From Solicoccozyma terricola (lineage: Eukaryota; Basidiomycota; Tremellomycetes; Filobasidiales; Piskurozymaceae), in contig BCLD01000010.1 of assembly GCA_001600875.1 (NCBI GenBank), positions 575,853 through 639,852 on the forward strand: DNA of 64,000 nucleotides, in the 5' to 3' direction. The notes beneath the pieces are model-generated. The model saw nothing but the letters and a program-made list of their open reading frames with translations, did not search any database and was not told the origin of the DNA. Shown here one piece after another: positions 45,218 through 55,599 of the stretch; positions within the stretch are counted from its first letter, which is position 1; each line of letters starts with the position of its first letter. The position numbers and the translations under genes are program-made.

Positions 45218-47314
45218 TCACTCGTATCCAACCCTCACCCGCCCTTCCCACCTCGGCTCATCATACGACCCACTTGCAAAACTATCTTGTCGTTCCCTGG
45301 ACGGCGGCTGAAGTCGACCGTCCGGGTAGGTCGAGTCTCGGAGGTCGTCTGCTTCTTGCTTTGCCAGAGCGGCGGTTGCCGTTGCGGCTGGAGGGGGCGG
45401 GGGCGAGACGCTGTTAAGAATCCCATTCCCACAACCAAACGATTGGAAAGGCAGGGTAAAACTTACGATCTGATATACCGGCTCGAGTACCCCATCCAGT
45501 TTTATGCAATGTGAAAAGAGCATATATTTTCATCAAAGCGCTATCAGGATATCAAAAACCCAATTGTGTATAGCGTATAGCGGAATTCGATTCAGTGATT
45601 CGTCAGTACAACCCCCCCCTTTTTCTTCTGAACACGTAATAGGAGATATCACCACTCACAAGTAGTATCCGAATAAAATCCAAGCAGGAACATAGATGAT
45701 ATCTTGTGGTCGATACCATAGATGAGGCATGAGTTTGAGGGTACGTGTTGCAGTCAACCAGACGCAGTACTGTACCCGCGCGGAGGGGGGCGGGGGGGGG
45801 GGGAAGAGGCAAGCCAGGTCAAGATGGGTTCTCCCAACCTAAAACACCACGTTCGTCATCCTACTCACCGACACGATGATGTTCCTACCATTCGTGGCCA
45901 GGAAAGCGAACGATCAGCCCCCCAAACATCAGCCATCAAAACCCCTCACCAAACCAATGACTCACCAAGCAGGTAAATGATAACCACCTTGCTCTACCGG
46001 TTTTGTACTCTTTGCTATCAACACCGCTACCAACACCGGTCCAACCATCAACGTCAACGGATTGATGAATTTATCCACCATTGTATACGCGACATAAGGA
46101 TGTTTTGTCCAAACATATCTTTCTTTAAAGATTGAACGTAAATCCGATCTCCAAGTATTTCTCGTCCAACGTAATACTTGTTTGAGGAATCTCCAATTCG
46201 GTTTCATCGTTGAAAGAAGTTCAGCTTCTTTACAAACTTGAACATATGTATTCCATCCATGAGAGACCATCCATCGAGTTAAGAATTTATCATCACCTGA
46301 ATTTAAATGATATTTCCCCAACCAAAGATCGTTTGTAAAACCGTGTAAAAACTCTGGATCTTTCAAGATGACCGTCCTATACGCTGCTGTTCTTCCCGAT
46401 AAACAAGGAACTCCACCATCGATATGTGTTGAACTTGCAATCTCGATATTCCTAATCGTCAACCTAAACGCCGCTAATACTTCCCAAACCGTGTATTTAT
46501 CTCCACACGGTTTAACCCTTTGAGAAGTCCCAACTCCACCTATTTGTTGATCTTCAAAACAAGCTAAAACATGTGATAACATTGTAGGTGGCCAAATCGC
46601 ATCATCATCTGCGAAAACGATGATATCAGTCGTAGTATTTCGAATTCCATGGACCATTTGTAATCGTTTGTTTGCGAATGGGACGGTTAAAACTCTGATT
46701 CGAGTTGGATCAACAGAGTTTGCTAGGTCTTGTAAAGGTCCAAGCATTCGATCTTCAGTGACGATGATTATTTCTTTTGGATTTCCTTCCAACCATGAGA
46801 ATGCAGCCTCTATGTGAGGGGAAAAAAGAGAGGGGAAAAAAAAATAAAACCAGAGAAAGGGAGAGAGGGAAGAAAAAGGAAAAGAATTAAAAAATCACCG
46901 AACCATCAGCGCTTCTATCCGGACGAACCCCAACTCCCCAACGAAAAAAAAAAAAAAAAACTCTCCTCCGTCTCCCTCCCCCTCCCACTCACCTCGAAAT
47001 TCCTCTCCAGCATCAATAGTTGGGACAATAATGGTTACATCTTCAACAGCGACATAAGTTGGATTTGAAGGAAGTGGAATAGGTCGATATACACCAAAAG
47101 CGAGTAAACGGATCATATACCATAGATATCGATAGAATCTGTACGTGTATGTGGAAGAAACCCGCCGATTGGAACAAGTGGAGGAGGGATAGAGGGAGGC
47201 GCGGGGGGGAGGAGATCAAATATTCGTGAATACGATCGTAAAGGATTCGCGGATGGATGATTGAGGAAACTTACCCAATCAACCCGAATGGAATAAAGAT
47301 TGGAAAATTATCCG
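45218..47314 (-). CDS. Cps1/hyaluronan-synthase-like processive glycosyltransferase (GT2)
   Basis: Plasma-membrane polysaccharide synthase; in Cryptococcus the homologue Cps1 makes hyaluronan of the cell surface. Exons from the 5' side: DNFPIFIPFGLIGFYRYLWY with IRLLAFGVYRPIP (two N-terminal hydrophobic stretches), VEDVTIIVPTIDAGEEFR, KEIIIVTEDRMLGPLQDLA, DIIVFADDDAIWPPTMLSHV (DDD donor-binding motif), IDGGVPCLSGRTAAYRTVIL, LNSGDDKFLTRWMVSHGWNT (acceptor-side GDD), and KQVLRWTRNTWRSDLRSIF (QxxRW). Then come membrane segments (FINPLTLMVGPVLVAVLIA; DIIYVPAWILFGYYFALMKI) and a hydrophilic tail ending RWEGRVRVGYE at 45218. All catalytic motifs are intact. The initiating ATG was not resolved: the first exon I can join begins at 47314 after an acceptor, and the true start lies upstream, within about 200 bp of the divergent MTP18 start. 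Confidence 0.88.
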
Positions 47315-47575
47315 CTGTGAGGTAGCTGTGTGATGTGTGGATGGAGTGAGTGAGTGAGCGAATGAGTGTGTGTGGAGTGTGTGCGGGGTGACTGACAGCA
47401 TGATGTAGTGGTGGTGAGTGTTGGGTGGGGTGGGGGTGGGTGGTGGGAGTGTGAGGTGATGTTCTGTGTTGAGGGATGGTATGGTGCGTGTCTGATTATG
47501 TAATCCAGGGAGGAAGGGAGGGAGGGAGCATGGTACATTCCATACACAGCCTACACCGTCCACACCGTCCACACC

Positions 47576-49571
47576 ATGGCCACAGCCACACCCACACCCA
47601 CGCCCACAAGCCCCCCAGCACAGTCTGTCATCGAAACAGGCAGGAGAGACGTTCAAGTGATAAAACAGGACGTCAAGGAATTAGCACAAGAGAATGGTCA
47701 GTCCCCCGTCCATCAACCCATCTTCAGCCCCCCGTTTCTGGGAAAAGGAGGATTAGGTCGCTCGTTTTACAGGGGTGCAAACGAGTGCAGTAATATGTTG
47801 AAGCGATGAGGTGGTGATACTTGAGATGGGGAACTGAAAGTCGAGCATTGGGAATAGAGATTCAAAGTATCAGAAAAAGCTGATATTACCTCCCCTGCCC
47901 TTCCATCTCCATCTCTCTCCATTCCTTCTCCTTCGTCTCCCACCTCCATTCGACGACGGTATTTCCCATACGACACTCCCCACTCCCCCTCACCTCCCCT
48001 TCCCCTTCCCCTTCCCACCTCCACCCACAGCCGATTCAACCGATAGCAATGTCCGATACAGTACGTACCCTAACCCCCCCACTCCCACCTCCTTCCACAC
48101 CCACATCAAATCTAACACCCAACCTTTTATCATTACTCGGCTCTGGTCCCTTTTCCCCTCGTTCTTGTTTCTCTCTTGGGGTGTTGGCGGGGTGATTAGT
48201 GGCGTACGCTAATAGATTGAGAACCGCTGCTCGAGCTGCTTCTAGATATACAGCATATAGTGAGTCCACACGTCACATCCGTTTCTCATCATATCCCCCC
48301 GTCCCCGTCCTCGTCTATCATCCAAACAATCCCATTCGATGCTTATCCCAACGATGAATGGCCACAAAAAAAAAAAAAAAAAAAAGGAGATTTTGATTNN
48401 NNNNNNNNNNNNNNNNNNNNNNNNNNNNNNNNNNNNNNNNNNNNNNNNNNNNNNNNNNNNNNNNNNNNNNNNNNNNNNNNNNNNNNNNNNNNNNNNNNNN
48501 NNNNNNNNNNNNNNNNNNNNNNNNNNNNNNNNNNNNNNNNNNNNNNNNNNNNNNNNNNNNNNNNNNNNNNNNNNNNNNNNNNNNNNNNNNNNNNNNNNNN
48601 NNNNNNNNNNNNNNNNNNNNNNNNNNNNNNNNNNNNNNNNNNNNNNNNNNNNNNNNNNNNNNNNNNNNNNNNNNNNNNNNNNNNNNNNNNNNNNNNNNNN
48701 NNNNNNNNNNNNNNNNNNNNNNNNNNNNNNNNNNNNNNNNNNNNNNNNNNNNNNNNNNNNNNNNNNNNNNNNNNNNNNNNNNNNNNNNNNNNNNNNNNNN
48801 NNNNNNNNNNNNNNNNNNNNNNNNNNNNNNNNNNNNNNNNNNNNNNNNNNNNNNNNNNNNNNNNNNNNNNNNNNNNNNNNNNNNNNNCCAACCTCAAAAA
48901 CCCTCGACTGCCTACTCATCACACCCTACTCCTACTCCTTCATCCCGTGTCCTCCCCCCCCCCCTCTTCCTCTCCCCACAGTCCGAGCTGCATACGGTGT
49001 CTCATGGCTCTACTTGATCGGAGACGTATCATACGAAACATACAAAGCATCAATACAAGGTCCATCTCCACTTGAAGCTGCGAGTGGATATAGTGAATCG
49101 ACTAGATTGAGTATGATTGCTGTGAAAAGGAGTGTGTGAGTGGGATTTTTCGAAGGAGGATTGTGTGTCTTTTTTTACATGGAATGTTGACGCGGCGGGG
49201 GGTTTTTTTGGGAAATATAGTTTCCAATCATTAGCATCGATGGCTTTACCTGCTTTTACTATTCATACTACAGTTAGATATGCAACTAGAGTGTTTAAGA
49301 ATAATTCGAATCCGCGAATAAGAGGTTGGGGTCCTACAGTTACAGGATTAGCAGTGCGTATCCTTTTCGTTCTTTTCTTTTTCCCTTTGTTTTTTTGAGG
49401 GGTATGCTGATAACCTGAAACTGCTCACCCCACGCACCACAGGTCGTACCATTCCTCCCTTACATATTTGATCATCCAGTTGAACAAGCTGTAGATGTTG
49501 TATTTGAGAAAATCGAGGAGATGTTGATGCAGAAGAAGAAGACAGAGGGGGATGTGAAGATTGAGTTGTAG
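47576..49571 (+). CDS. Mitochondrial fission process protein 1 (MTP18/MTFP1) homologue
   Basis: Inner mitochondrial membrane protein linked to fission in animals. ATG at 47576; exon 1 is Thr/Pro-rich (MATATPTPTPTSPPAQSVIE). Spliced motifs: ENADSTDSNVRYMAYANRLR, ARAASRYTAY, VRAAYGVSWLYLIGDVSYET, SGYSESTRLSMIAVKRSVFQ, SLASMALPAFTIHTTVRYA (the most conserved family block, a TM helix), RIRGWGPTVTGLAVVPFLPY and IFDHPVEQAVDVVFEKIEEM; stop at 49571. The N gap (48399-48887) falls in an intron: the phase before it (tat a, about 48259) joins correctly to the next exon, TC CGA GCT GCA, just after the acceptor near 48981. So no coding sequence need be missing, although a small exon in the gap cannot be ruled out. 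Confidence 0.87.
48399..48887. other. Assembly gap (489 N)
   Basis: N run within an intron of the MTP18 homologue. It follows an A20 run (48366-48385). Confidence 0.99.
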
Positions 49572-50330
49572 GGAGGGGAGGGACAGTGACGCGTTGAATA
49601 GTAGATGGATTTTCTTGACAAATAGATTTCTTTTTTTCGGCCCCCCCCCCCCCCCCCCCCCCCCCCTCTCTCAATGCACAAATGAAATGTGCGGACCCCA
49701 CCTTACCGAACTTGATTGTACGGGAGTTGCTATGATGGGGATGTAATGATACCGCGTATGGACTTTACCCACAGAGACATAACATCCGTTCCTGGGCTCG
49801 AATGTTACTTACAACAAGCCACCATCAACCCCTTCGCACCTACATCGGAACGTTGTTCCTGCATCGGAATGACATACCTACATCGGAACCACGTAACTAC
49901 ATCACTTCGATACGTCACTTCATACAGCGCATTCCTCTCCTCTCATGCCTTTCATCGCTCTCTAGCCACTTTTCTCGCTCTCTAGTGACTATTTCCATGG
50001 TTTTTCGCCACTGGCATCAACCGATAAAGACGAGCCGGTAAGAACTCCGTCTTTTTGCCTCCCCTCTTTGTGATGTTTTCACCCCTGTTGATAAATTGTC
50101 ACTCGGTGATCTGCCTCTGACGATACTATTTACTTGGGCTCGTTACGTCGACCCATTGAACATGCACTGGATACATACTTGTTGGTTGTGCAACTAGGTC
50201 CCATTCTGTTGAATCACGTGACAAATGGACACCGGGGCGATGGAACTCATGCTCGTGTCTCATCACATCCCATCCACTCATCCCTCAGCATCACCATCAC
50301 CACCACCCACCACCCACCACCCACCCCACC
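49572..50330. promoter_or_regulatory. Upstream region of the TAF12-like gene
   Basis: Holds C26 at 49641-49666 (MTP18 3' flank), three copies of a CATCGGAA element at 49843-49850, 49862-49869 and 49881-49888, a CACGTGAC at 50215-50222, and an ACC/CAC-rich leader at 50294-50330 directly before the start codon. No exon recognised. Confidence 0.5.
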
Positions 50331-53254
50331 ATGTCACAACCCCCATCCTTCCCACCAGGTCTACAGACACTCGGTATAGATCCTAAACTAATCGCCATCT
50401 TCTTGCAATTACCTAGTCTTGTGGAACAGGCTCGGAGTGGGAGTATGGGCGCGGGCCCGGCTATGCATGTGAGTTTGGACGGGGGAGCGTAGCGAGCACT
50501 TGTGGCTTTGCGAGCGAGCGAAGCGAGCATTCATCTCCGAGCGAGTGAAGAGAGCACTTATATCTTCCGTGAGCGAAAGCGAGCACTCATATCTTTCGCG
50601 AGCGAAGCGAACACTCATATCTTCCGACGGCGAAGCGAGCATTCATTGCTCCCTGTCTTCGCGAGCTCTCGTGAGCACTTCTTCCCTGAGTGTAGCGACT
50701 CTTGCTCGCGAGCACATAACCTACGGCGATGGGTAGTGAAGTGATGGGATCCCCATCGTCGACCATCCACCGTCTCCTTTGATCTTTTTTCGGTTCTTGT
50801 TCCGTCTGTCCCTTGATCCTTTTACTGGATGTTGGTTCTTCTGGATCAAGGATGGTGGGTTGGACAGGGAAAGCGAAGCGAAGCTCTGGGGATTGGATGA
50901 GGAGAGGAGGTGGTATGGGATGGTGATTGCCTTATCTGTGGTACCATTTCTTTGACATGACCGATCGAACATTGAGGGCGATCTTCTCTCTTCCTCGTTC
51001 CTATGCTGAAAATCTACCTCTCCCCCCTCCCCCGGCCCCCGTTCGAACAGCTTCGGAATATGATAGGAAGATCTAGGAATGAGATTCATGTTTTTTTTCA
51101 AACTAATAATCTCTCGGATCCATTGATCAACCTTCCACCGTTACTTGATCCTTCTATCCCGTCTGGAATTCCAACATCGGGTGTTGGTGGTGGTGGTGGT
51201 GGTGGTGGAGGGGGTGGAGGTGTTGGCAGCGCAGTTGGATCACCTAGTGGGTTGGGAATCGGACAAGGAACTGCAACTTCACAAACATCTAGTCCACAAA
51301 TATCACATCCTCAACCTCAACAACCAGGCGCCCAACAACAACCACCTCAAAGATCAGGAATGACACAAGCTCAAATCCAATCCTCTTTGCAAATCTTGAT
51401 GGGTTTATCCAGTGAACAAAGAGCGGATTGGTTCAAGCAAGTGAGAATCTTTCTCCAGTCGCGTCAACGTAGTGAACGGTGACTACCCGAATGCTGATAC
51501 GAACTTTTCTCCTTCCCCCCCCCCCCCCCGAAACCCCCACCCCAACCCCGAACGACAGATGCCAGCTATCGAACCACTATTCAACCGAATGACGGAAAAT
51601 ATGCGATTGAACAAACTGAAACAAGCGCAAGCGCAAGCAGCCGCTGCCGCTGCTGCTTCTCAAAGTGGGGAGAAACAGTCTCAAGGGATTCAACAAGGTG
51701 GTGGTGGAACACCACAACGAATCGGATCACCTTCAACTCTATCAATTAACCAACAACAACAACAGCCACTTCAAATGGGAGGTCTAACTGCACCCGGTTC
51801 TCGTGCCGGTAGTACTGGATTCAAGATGGAACCCGGTGCTCCACTCGGTATAGGAGGATCAAGTTCGTCGAATGTTAAAATCGAACCTGGATCGATTGGA
51901 ATATCAGATCAAAAACCACCTTTACCGAATTTATCGATACCACCTGGAGCAATGCGAACGACGATGTCAAACTCACCATCGTCGACGCCCGCCGCGACAC
52001 CTGTCGTCGTTGGATCATCAACAATGGGAACAACGGCATTACAACCTATTTTAATCCCACCTACACCACCTATACCTACTTCTACGCCAAAACCACGAAT
52101 CGAAACCACGACAACATCAGTACCACCAAGTCGACCATCTTCATCATCTAACGCTACTCCAACCGCTACACCTTCCAACCGAGCATCAACCGGTCCACCG
52201 CTCCCAACAGCATCCGAATCCGCGCCAATACTCGATAAAGAACGAGTAGCGTATTACATGTCCCTCTCTGAAACCGAAGCTAGGGAGTTACCCCAGATCC
52301 AGCATCGACAGTGGGTTTGGGTGAAACAAGCGGTGAGAGATCAACAAATGAAAGCGGAAGCACAGAGGAAATTGCAAGCAGGTGGGAAAATCGGTGGTCA
52401 AATGACTCCAGGAAGTGGAATAAAAAACGGCGGTAAGCCATTCGGCTCTGCTTCTACACCAACGCCATCGACAATGTCCTCTGCGACCAACAACGCCGCT
52501 CGACCTCAAACAACGAATAAAAACGCTCCATATCAAAATTTAACGTATGCTCAACTCCTAGACATGTATTCTCGAACCGGACAACCGATCACAGATGAAG
52601 TACGAAAACAGTTGAATAACATCGCTATAGATGGTCCGAGAGGCAGGGGCGTTGGGCCGGTGGACACTGCGAGGGGAAATATTGGGAAGAGGACGGAGAG
52701 GGAAATGGCGGAGGATAATATCGGAAAAGCGTTGATGGGGTTGAATGGAATTGAAGGACAGGTAGTGCCGGGACTGAGAGGGGTGAGTGTGGAGGTGAAA
52801 TTTCGGGGAATAGCATCGTGATAATGACCCCTTTTTACGGCGATCTTTCACAATCCGACAGATGTTGACTGACCTCGCTCAAACGCTGCTGGCGGACGCT
52901 TTGGACGGTGCAGCACGGATGGCTCGCGCTCGTCAGCCAAAGGGCAAAGTCGACATGACCTCGCAGGATGTTGTCACATATATCGGTGGGTGCAGTGCGT
53001 CCTCATCTTCACTTGTGGCGCCTCCGGCTGAACCTCCTATTCCACGCGGTTGCTATACAGATAACACTCACGGAGTATATGTTCCGGGCTTCAACTTTGA
53101 GCCACCACGACCCGTCTCACTCCGTCCGGGATTGAGTACGTCCCACGGGCGGGAAATCAAAATGTCTGCAAAGAGACAGCGGTTATTGCAGAACGTATAC
53201 CAGGCTAGGCAAAGGAAAGAAGAGGAGGTGGATGAAGGAGTTCTCATGGGTTGA
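50331..53254 (+). CDS. TAF12-like TFIID/SAGA histone-fold protein
   Basis: Probable subunit of TFIID and SAGA in the nucleus. ATG at 50331; exon 1 encodes MSQPPSFPPGLQTLGIDPKL and ends PAMH. A 582-nt first intron (50469-51050) follows, then LRNMIGRSRNEIHVFFQTNN, a poly-Gly run, Gln/Pro-rich sequence, and QIQSSLQILMGLSSEQRADW. A long Gln/Ala/Ser/Pro-rich middle has an internal helical block (LDKERVAYYMSLSETEAREL, PQIQHRQWVWVKQAVRDQQM). The C-terminal histone-fold candidate is LTDLAQTLLADALDGAARMA with DMTSQDVVTYIDNTHGVYVP and GF, matching the TAF12 pattern of helix 2, DVxxH/Y and a short PGF end. Stop at 53254. Gln-rich N-terminus plus C-terminal histone fold fits fungal TAF12, but sequence similarity is modest, so another histone-fold coactivator is possible. 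Confidence 0.6.
50485..50725 (+). repeat. Intronic GCGAGC-type tandem repeat array (TAF12-like intron 1)
   Basis: Best-preserved array, on the sense strand, directly after the donor of a 582-nt first intron. About eight units of 20-34 nt, mostly 28-30, with consensus GCGAGCGAAGCGAGCACTC followed by ATATCTTCC. Individual cores: GCGAGCGAGCGAAGCGAGCA, GAGCGAGTGAAGAGAGCACT, GTGAGCGAAAGCGAGCACTC, GCGAGCGAAGCGAACACTC and GACGGCGAAGCGAGCATTC. Weaker units run to 50725, and GAAAGCGAAGCGAAGC occurs again near 50870. One frame is open across the array, but it starts and ends within the intron and I regard it as chance. Confidence 0.88.
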
Positions 53255-53537
53255 AAGGAGGTTGTGGTATATCATCAAATTATTGTATTGAGGCAGTTTT
53301 CTTGGAGGAGAGCGGACTGGGCGTAGATCGTGGAATCGCATCTATTTCGTCCTATTAGTCTTGCATGTGCTATACATGTTATGGAGGGAGATGACTCTCG
53401 TATCGATGACAGCAGGGCATTGCTGCCTGTCCGGCGTCATATCCCTCTCTCCCCGCTGAACACGAAACGACGCATCCCATGGTTAAGGAAAGGTTATATG
53501 ATATACGTAGTCTACTCAGAAACAACAAAGGTGTTCT

Positions 53538-55224
53538 TTATTTCTGTGTGTATATCCAGTCATGCTTGTCACCCAAGTTCAGCGCCGCCCTCAAATCACC
53601 AGACCTGGCGTGTCCATCAAAGTTCTCGGCACGAGCTGCACGACCGCACAGACGTCCGATCTCGCCTGATTCTTGAGCGCTGGTGACTTCTTGGTAGGTG
53701 GTGATACGGAGGAACTTTTGGACACAAAGACCGCCGGAGAACCTGGATGCTTGACGAGTTGGTAAGACGTGGTTGGTGCCAATGACCTGTTTGGGGGGGG
53801 GGGGGNGGGAAGGAGGGATGTCAGTTTACAACCATTGCGCCACCCCATCAACAAAATCTCACCTTGTCACCATACGATACACATGTCCCCTTACCCAAAA
53901 AGAGTGCACCATAATGTTGCATCTTTACAAGTGCCTCCCTCGGATTCTCCGTCAAGATTTGAACATGTTCACTTCCATACGTATCTGCGACTTTGTACGC
54001 CTCATCCATATCATCAACAACAATCACCTCTCCGTGATTCCTCCACGACTGTCCCGCCAGATCACCCGTCGGCATATCGGGCAACAGCCTCTCGATATGT
54101 TCGATCGTCTCCCTCGCCACACGTTCTGAATTCGTGATCACTTGATTCGGATCATCTCCACCGTGTTCACATTGGGATAGGATATCAACCGCGATCATGA
54201 ATGGATCGGCGTGTTCATCGGCAACGACGAGGACTTCCGTCGGTCCAGCCGGCTGATCGATACCGATCTCACCGAATAGTTGACGTTTGGCTTCTGCGAC
54301 GAATGCATTTCCAGGTCCGCAGATGAAGTCGACCTTTGGTATAGTTTCCGTTCCGATTGCCATGCCTGCGATGGCTGGAATGCCACCTGGGAGAGGGCAA
54401 AAGAAGGGGGGGGGGGGGTTAGAAGTCAGTCATGTGTTTGTATCCTTGACATATCATTCTCACGCTACTCACCTATCAGGTAAATCTGATCGGCACCTGC
54501 GTAGTGCATAGCGGCAACGGTCGCCGATGGGATTTTACCCATGATAGGAGGAGTACATGCGATGACCTAGCAGCAGGGATTGCCCCCATTCAGATGCGCA
54601 TACCGGGGGTTGGAGACGATCCAATACTCACATTTGGACACCCGGCGACTTTGGCAGTGAGGATGGTCATATGTGCGCTTGCAAGGAGAGGATATCGACC
54701 ACCAGGGACATAACTAAATAGCATAGTCGGTATATCAGCAATGATTACTGCCTCGCCAGCGCAGAACACCTCACTCACCATCCAACATTCTCAATCGGTT
54801 TCGTCCTCTGACCAAGATGAACTCCCGGTCTAATCTCCATCTCAAAATCGCTCATACTCGCCTTCTGTCTCTCCGCAAACGCTCTAACATTCGCTTGAAC
54901 AGTCTTTATATCATCGAGCGTCTGCTGTGGTACTGTACTAATGATTTCATCGATTTCGGATTGAGAAAGACGATATGATTTCGGAGACCATTTATCGAAT
55001 TTTTCACAATATCGACGGACTGCAGAATCGCCTTCTGCGCGGATGTCGTCGATGACACCTTTGACGATTGCTGGGAAGGCGAAAGGTGGGCGCGGTATGA
55101 GTGAGACCATGGGGAAGGAGCATGTGGGTGATTGTATTGGTTACTTACATGCGACATCGAAAGTGGGTGCGGAAGACGCAGCGCCGTTGGTGGTTGGGAC
55201 TGACTTGATATGACGTGCGACCAT
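53538..55224 (-). CDS. Stand-alone histidinol-dehydrogenase-family protein
   Basis: Zinc- and NAD-dependent alcohol/aldehyde dehydrogenase of the HisD family. ATG at 55224 (MVARHIKSVPTTNGAASSAP). Motifs: IRAEGDSAVRRYCEKFDKW; YVPGGRYPLLASAHMTILTA; AGCPNVIACTPPIMG; AGADQIYLIGGIPAIAGMA; VDFICGPGNAFVAEAKRQLF; IDQPAGPTEVLVVADEHADP; DILSQCEHGGDDPNQVI; YGSEHVQILT, the E-H pair used in catalysis; and the C-terminal GTNHVLPTRQASRFSGGLCV with GHARSGDLRAALNLGDKHDW. Stop at 53538. The length and motifs are those of HisD alone, without the cyclohydrolase and pyrophosphatase domains of fungal trifunctional His4. It may therefore act on another substrate, as HpsN-like sulfopropanediol dehydrogenases do, or be a second His enzyme. 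Two introns hold 13-nt poly-C tracts (sense); one contains an N at 53806. Confidence 0.88.
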
Positions 55225-55599
55225 GGTGTGGCAATTGTGGTGCAGGAGGCTGGAAAGTGTGGGACTGGAAGGGTGGGTGCGGTGGATGTAGTAAGAAGGA
55301 TGAATGCAGTGACAGCAGTGACAAGGCTGCCAGACATCGCCAACCCTACTCACGTTTACCCTGTCTGCCATATATGGCGTCCAACTTGGCTTCCGCGAAT
55401 CATTACCAAGTAGGGCTAGTCACCGCGCGGATCCCTCTCATCCGAGGCGCCGGCTTGATCCTGGATACGCGGGATAGCGGCGGAGAGTAGACTGGATATT
55501 CTGAAAGACTATGAGTCCATCGTATCGTACTTCCCCAGCGCTCCTCTTCATCCGTCGCATCCATCCAACTCCCATCTCCATCCCCATCCCCATCACATC
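55225..55599. promoter_or_regulatory. Divergent promoter between HisD-family and CocE-family genes
   Basis: 375 bp between divergent start codons. The right part has a run of CCATCxCCATC-type repeats (about 55556-55590) just before the hydrolase ATG, likely its 5' leader. No exon recognised. Confidence 0.45.

Noticed and set aside
48242..49139. Several long open frames across the third gap
   Set aside because: Artefacts of N; the true exons of the MTP18 homologue lie on either side and join in phase.
50485..50744. CRISPR-like appearance of the regularly spaced repeats
   Set aside because: Repeats are degenerate, contiguous and variable in length with no unique spacers, and they sit in a eukaryotic intron.
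50502..50744. Open frame of 80 codons through the repeat array
   Set aside because: It begins and ends inside the intron and reflects the repeat period; the flanking exons define the intron clearly.
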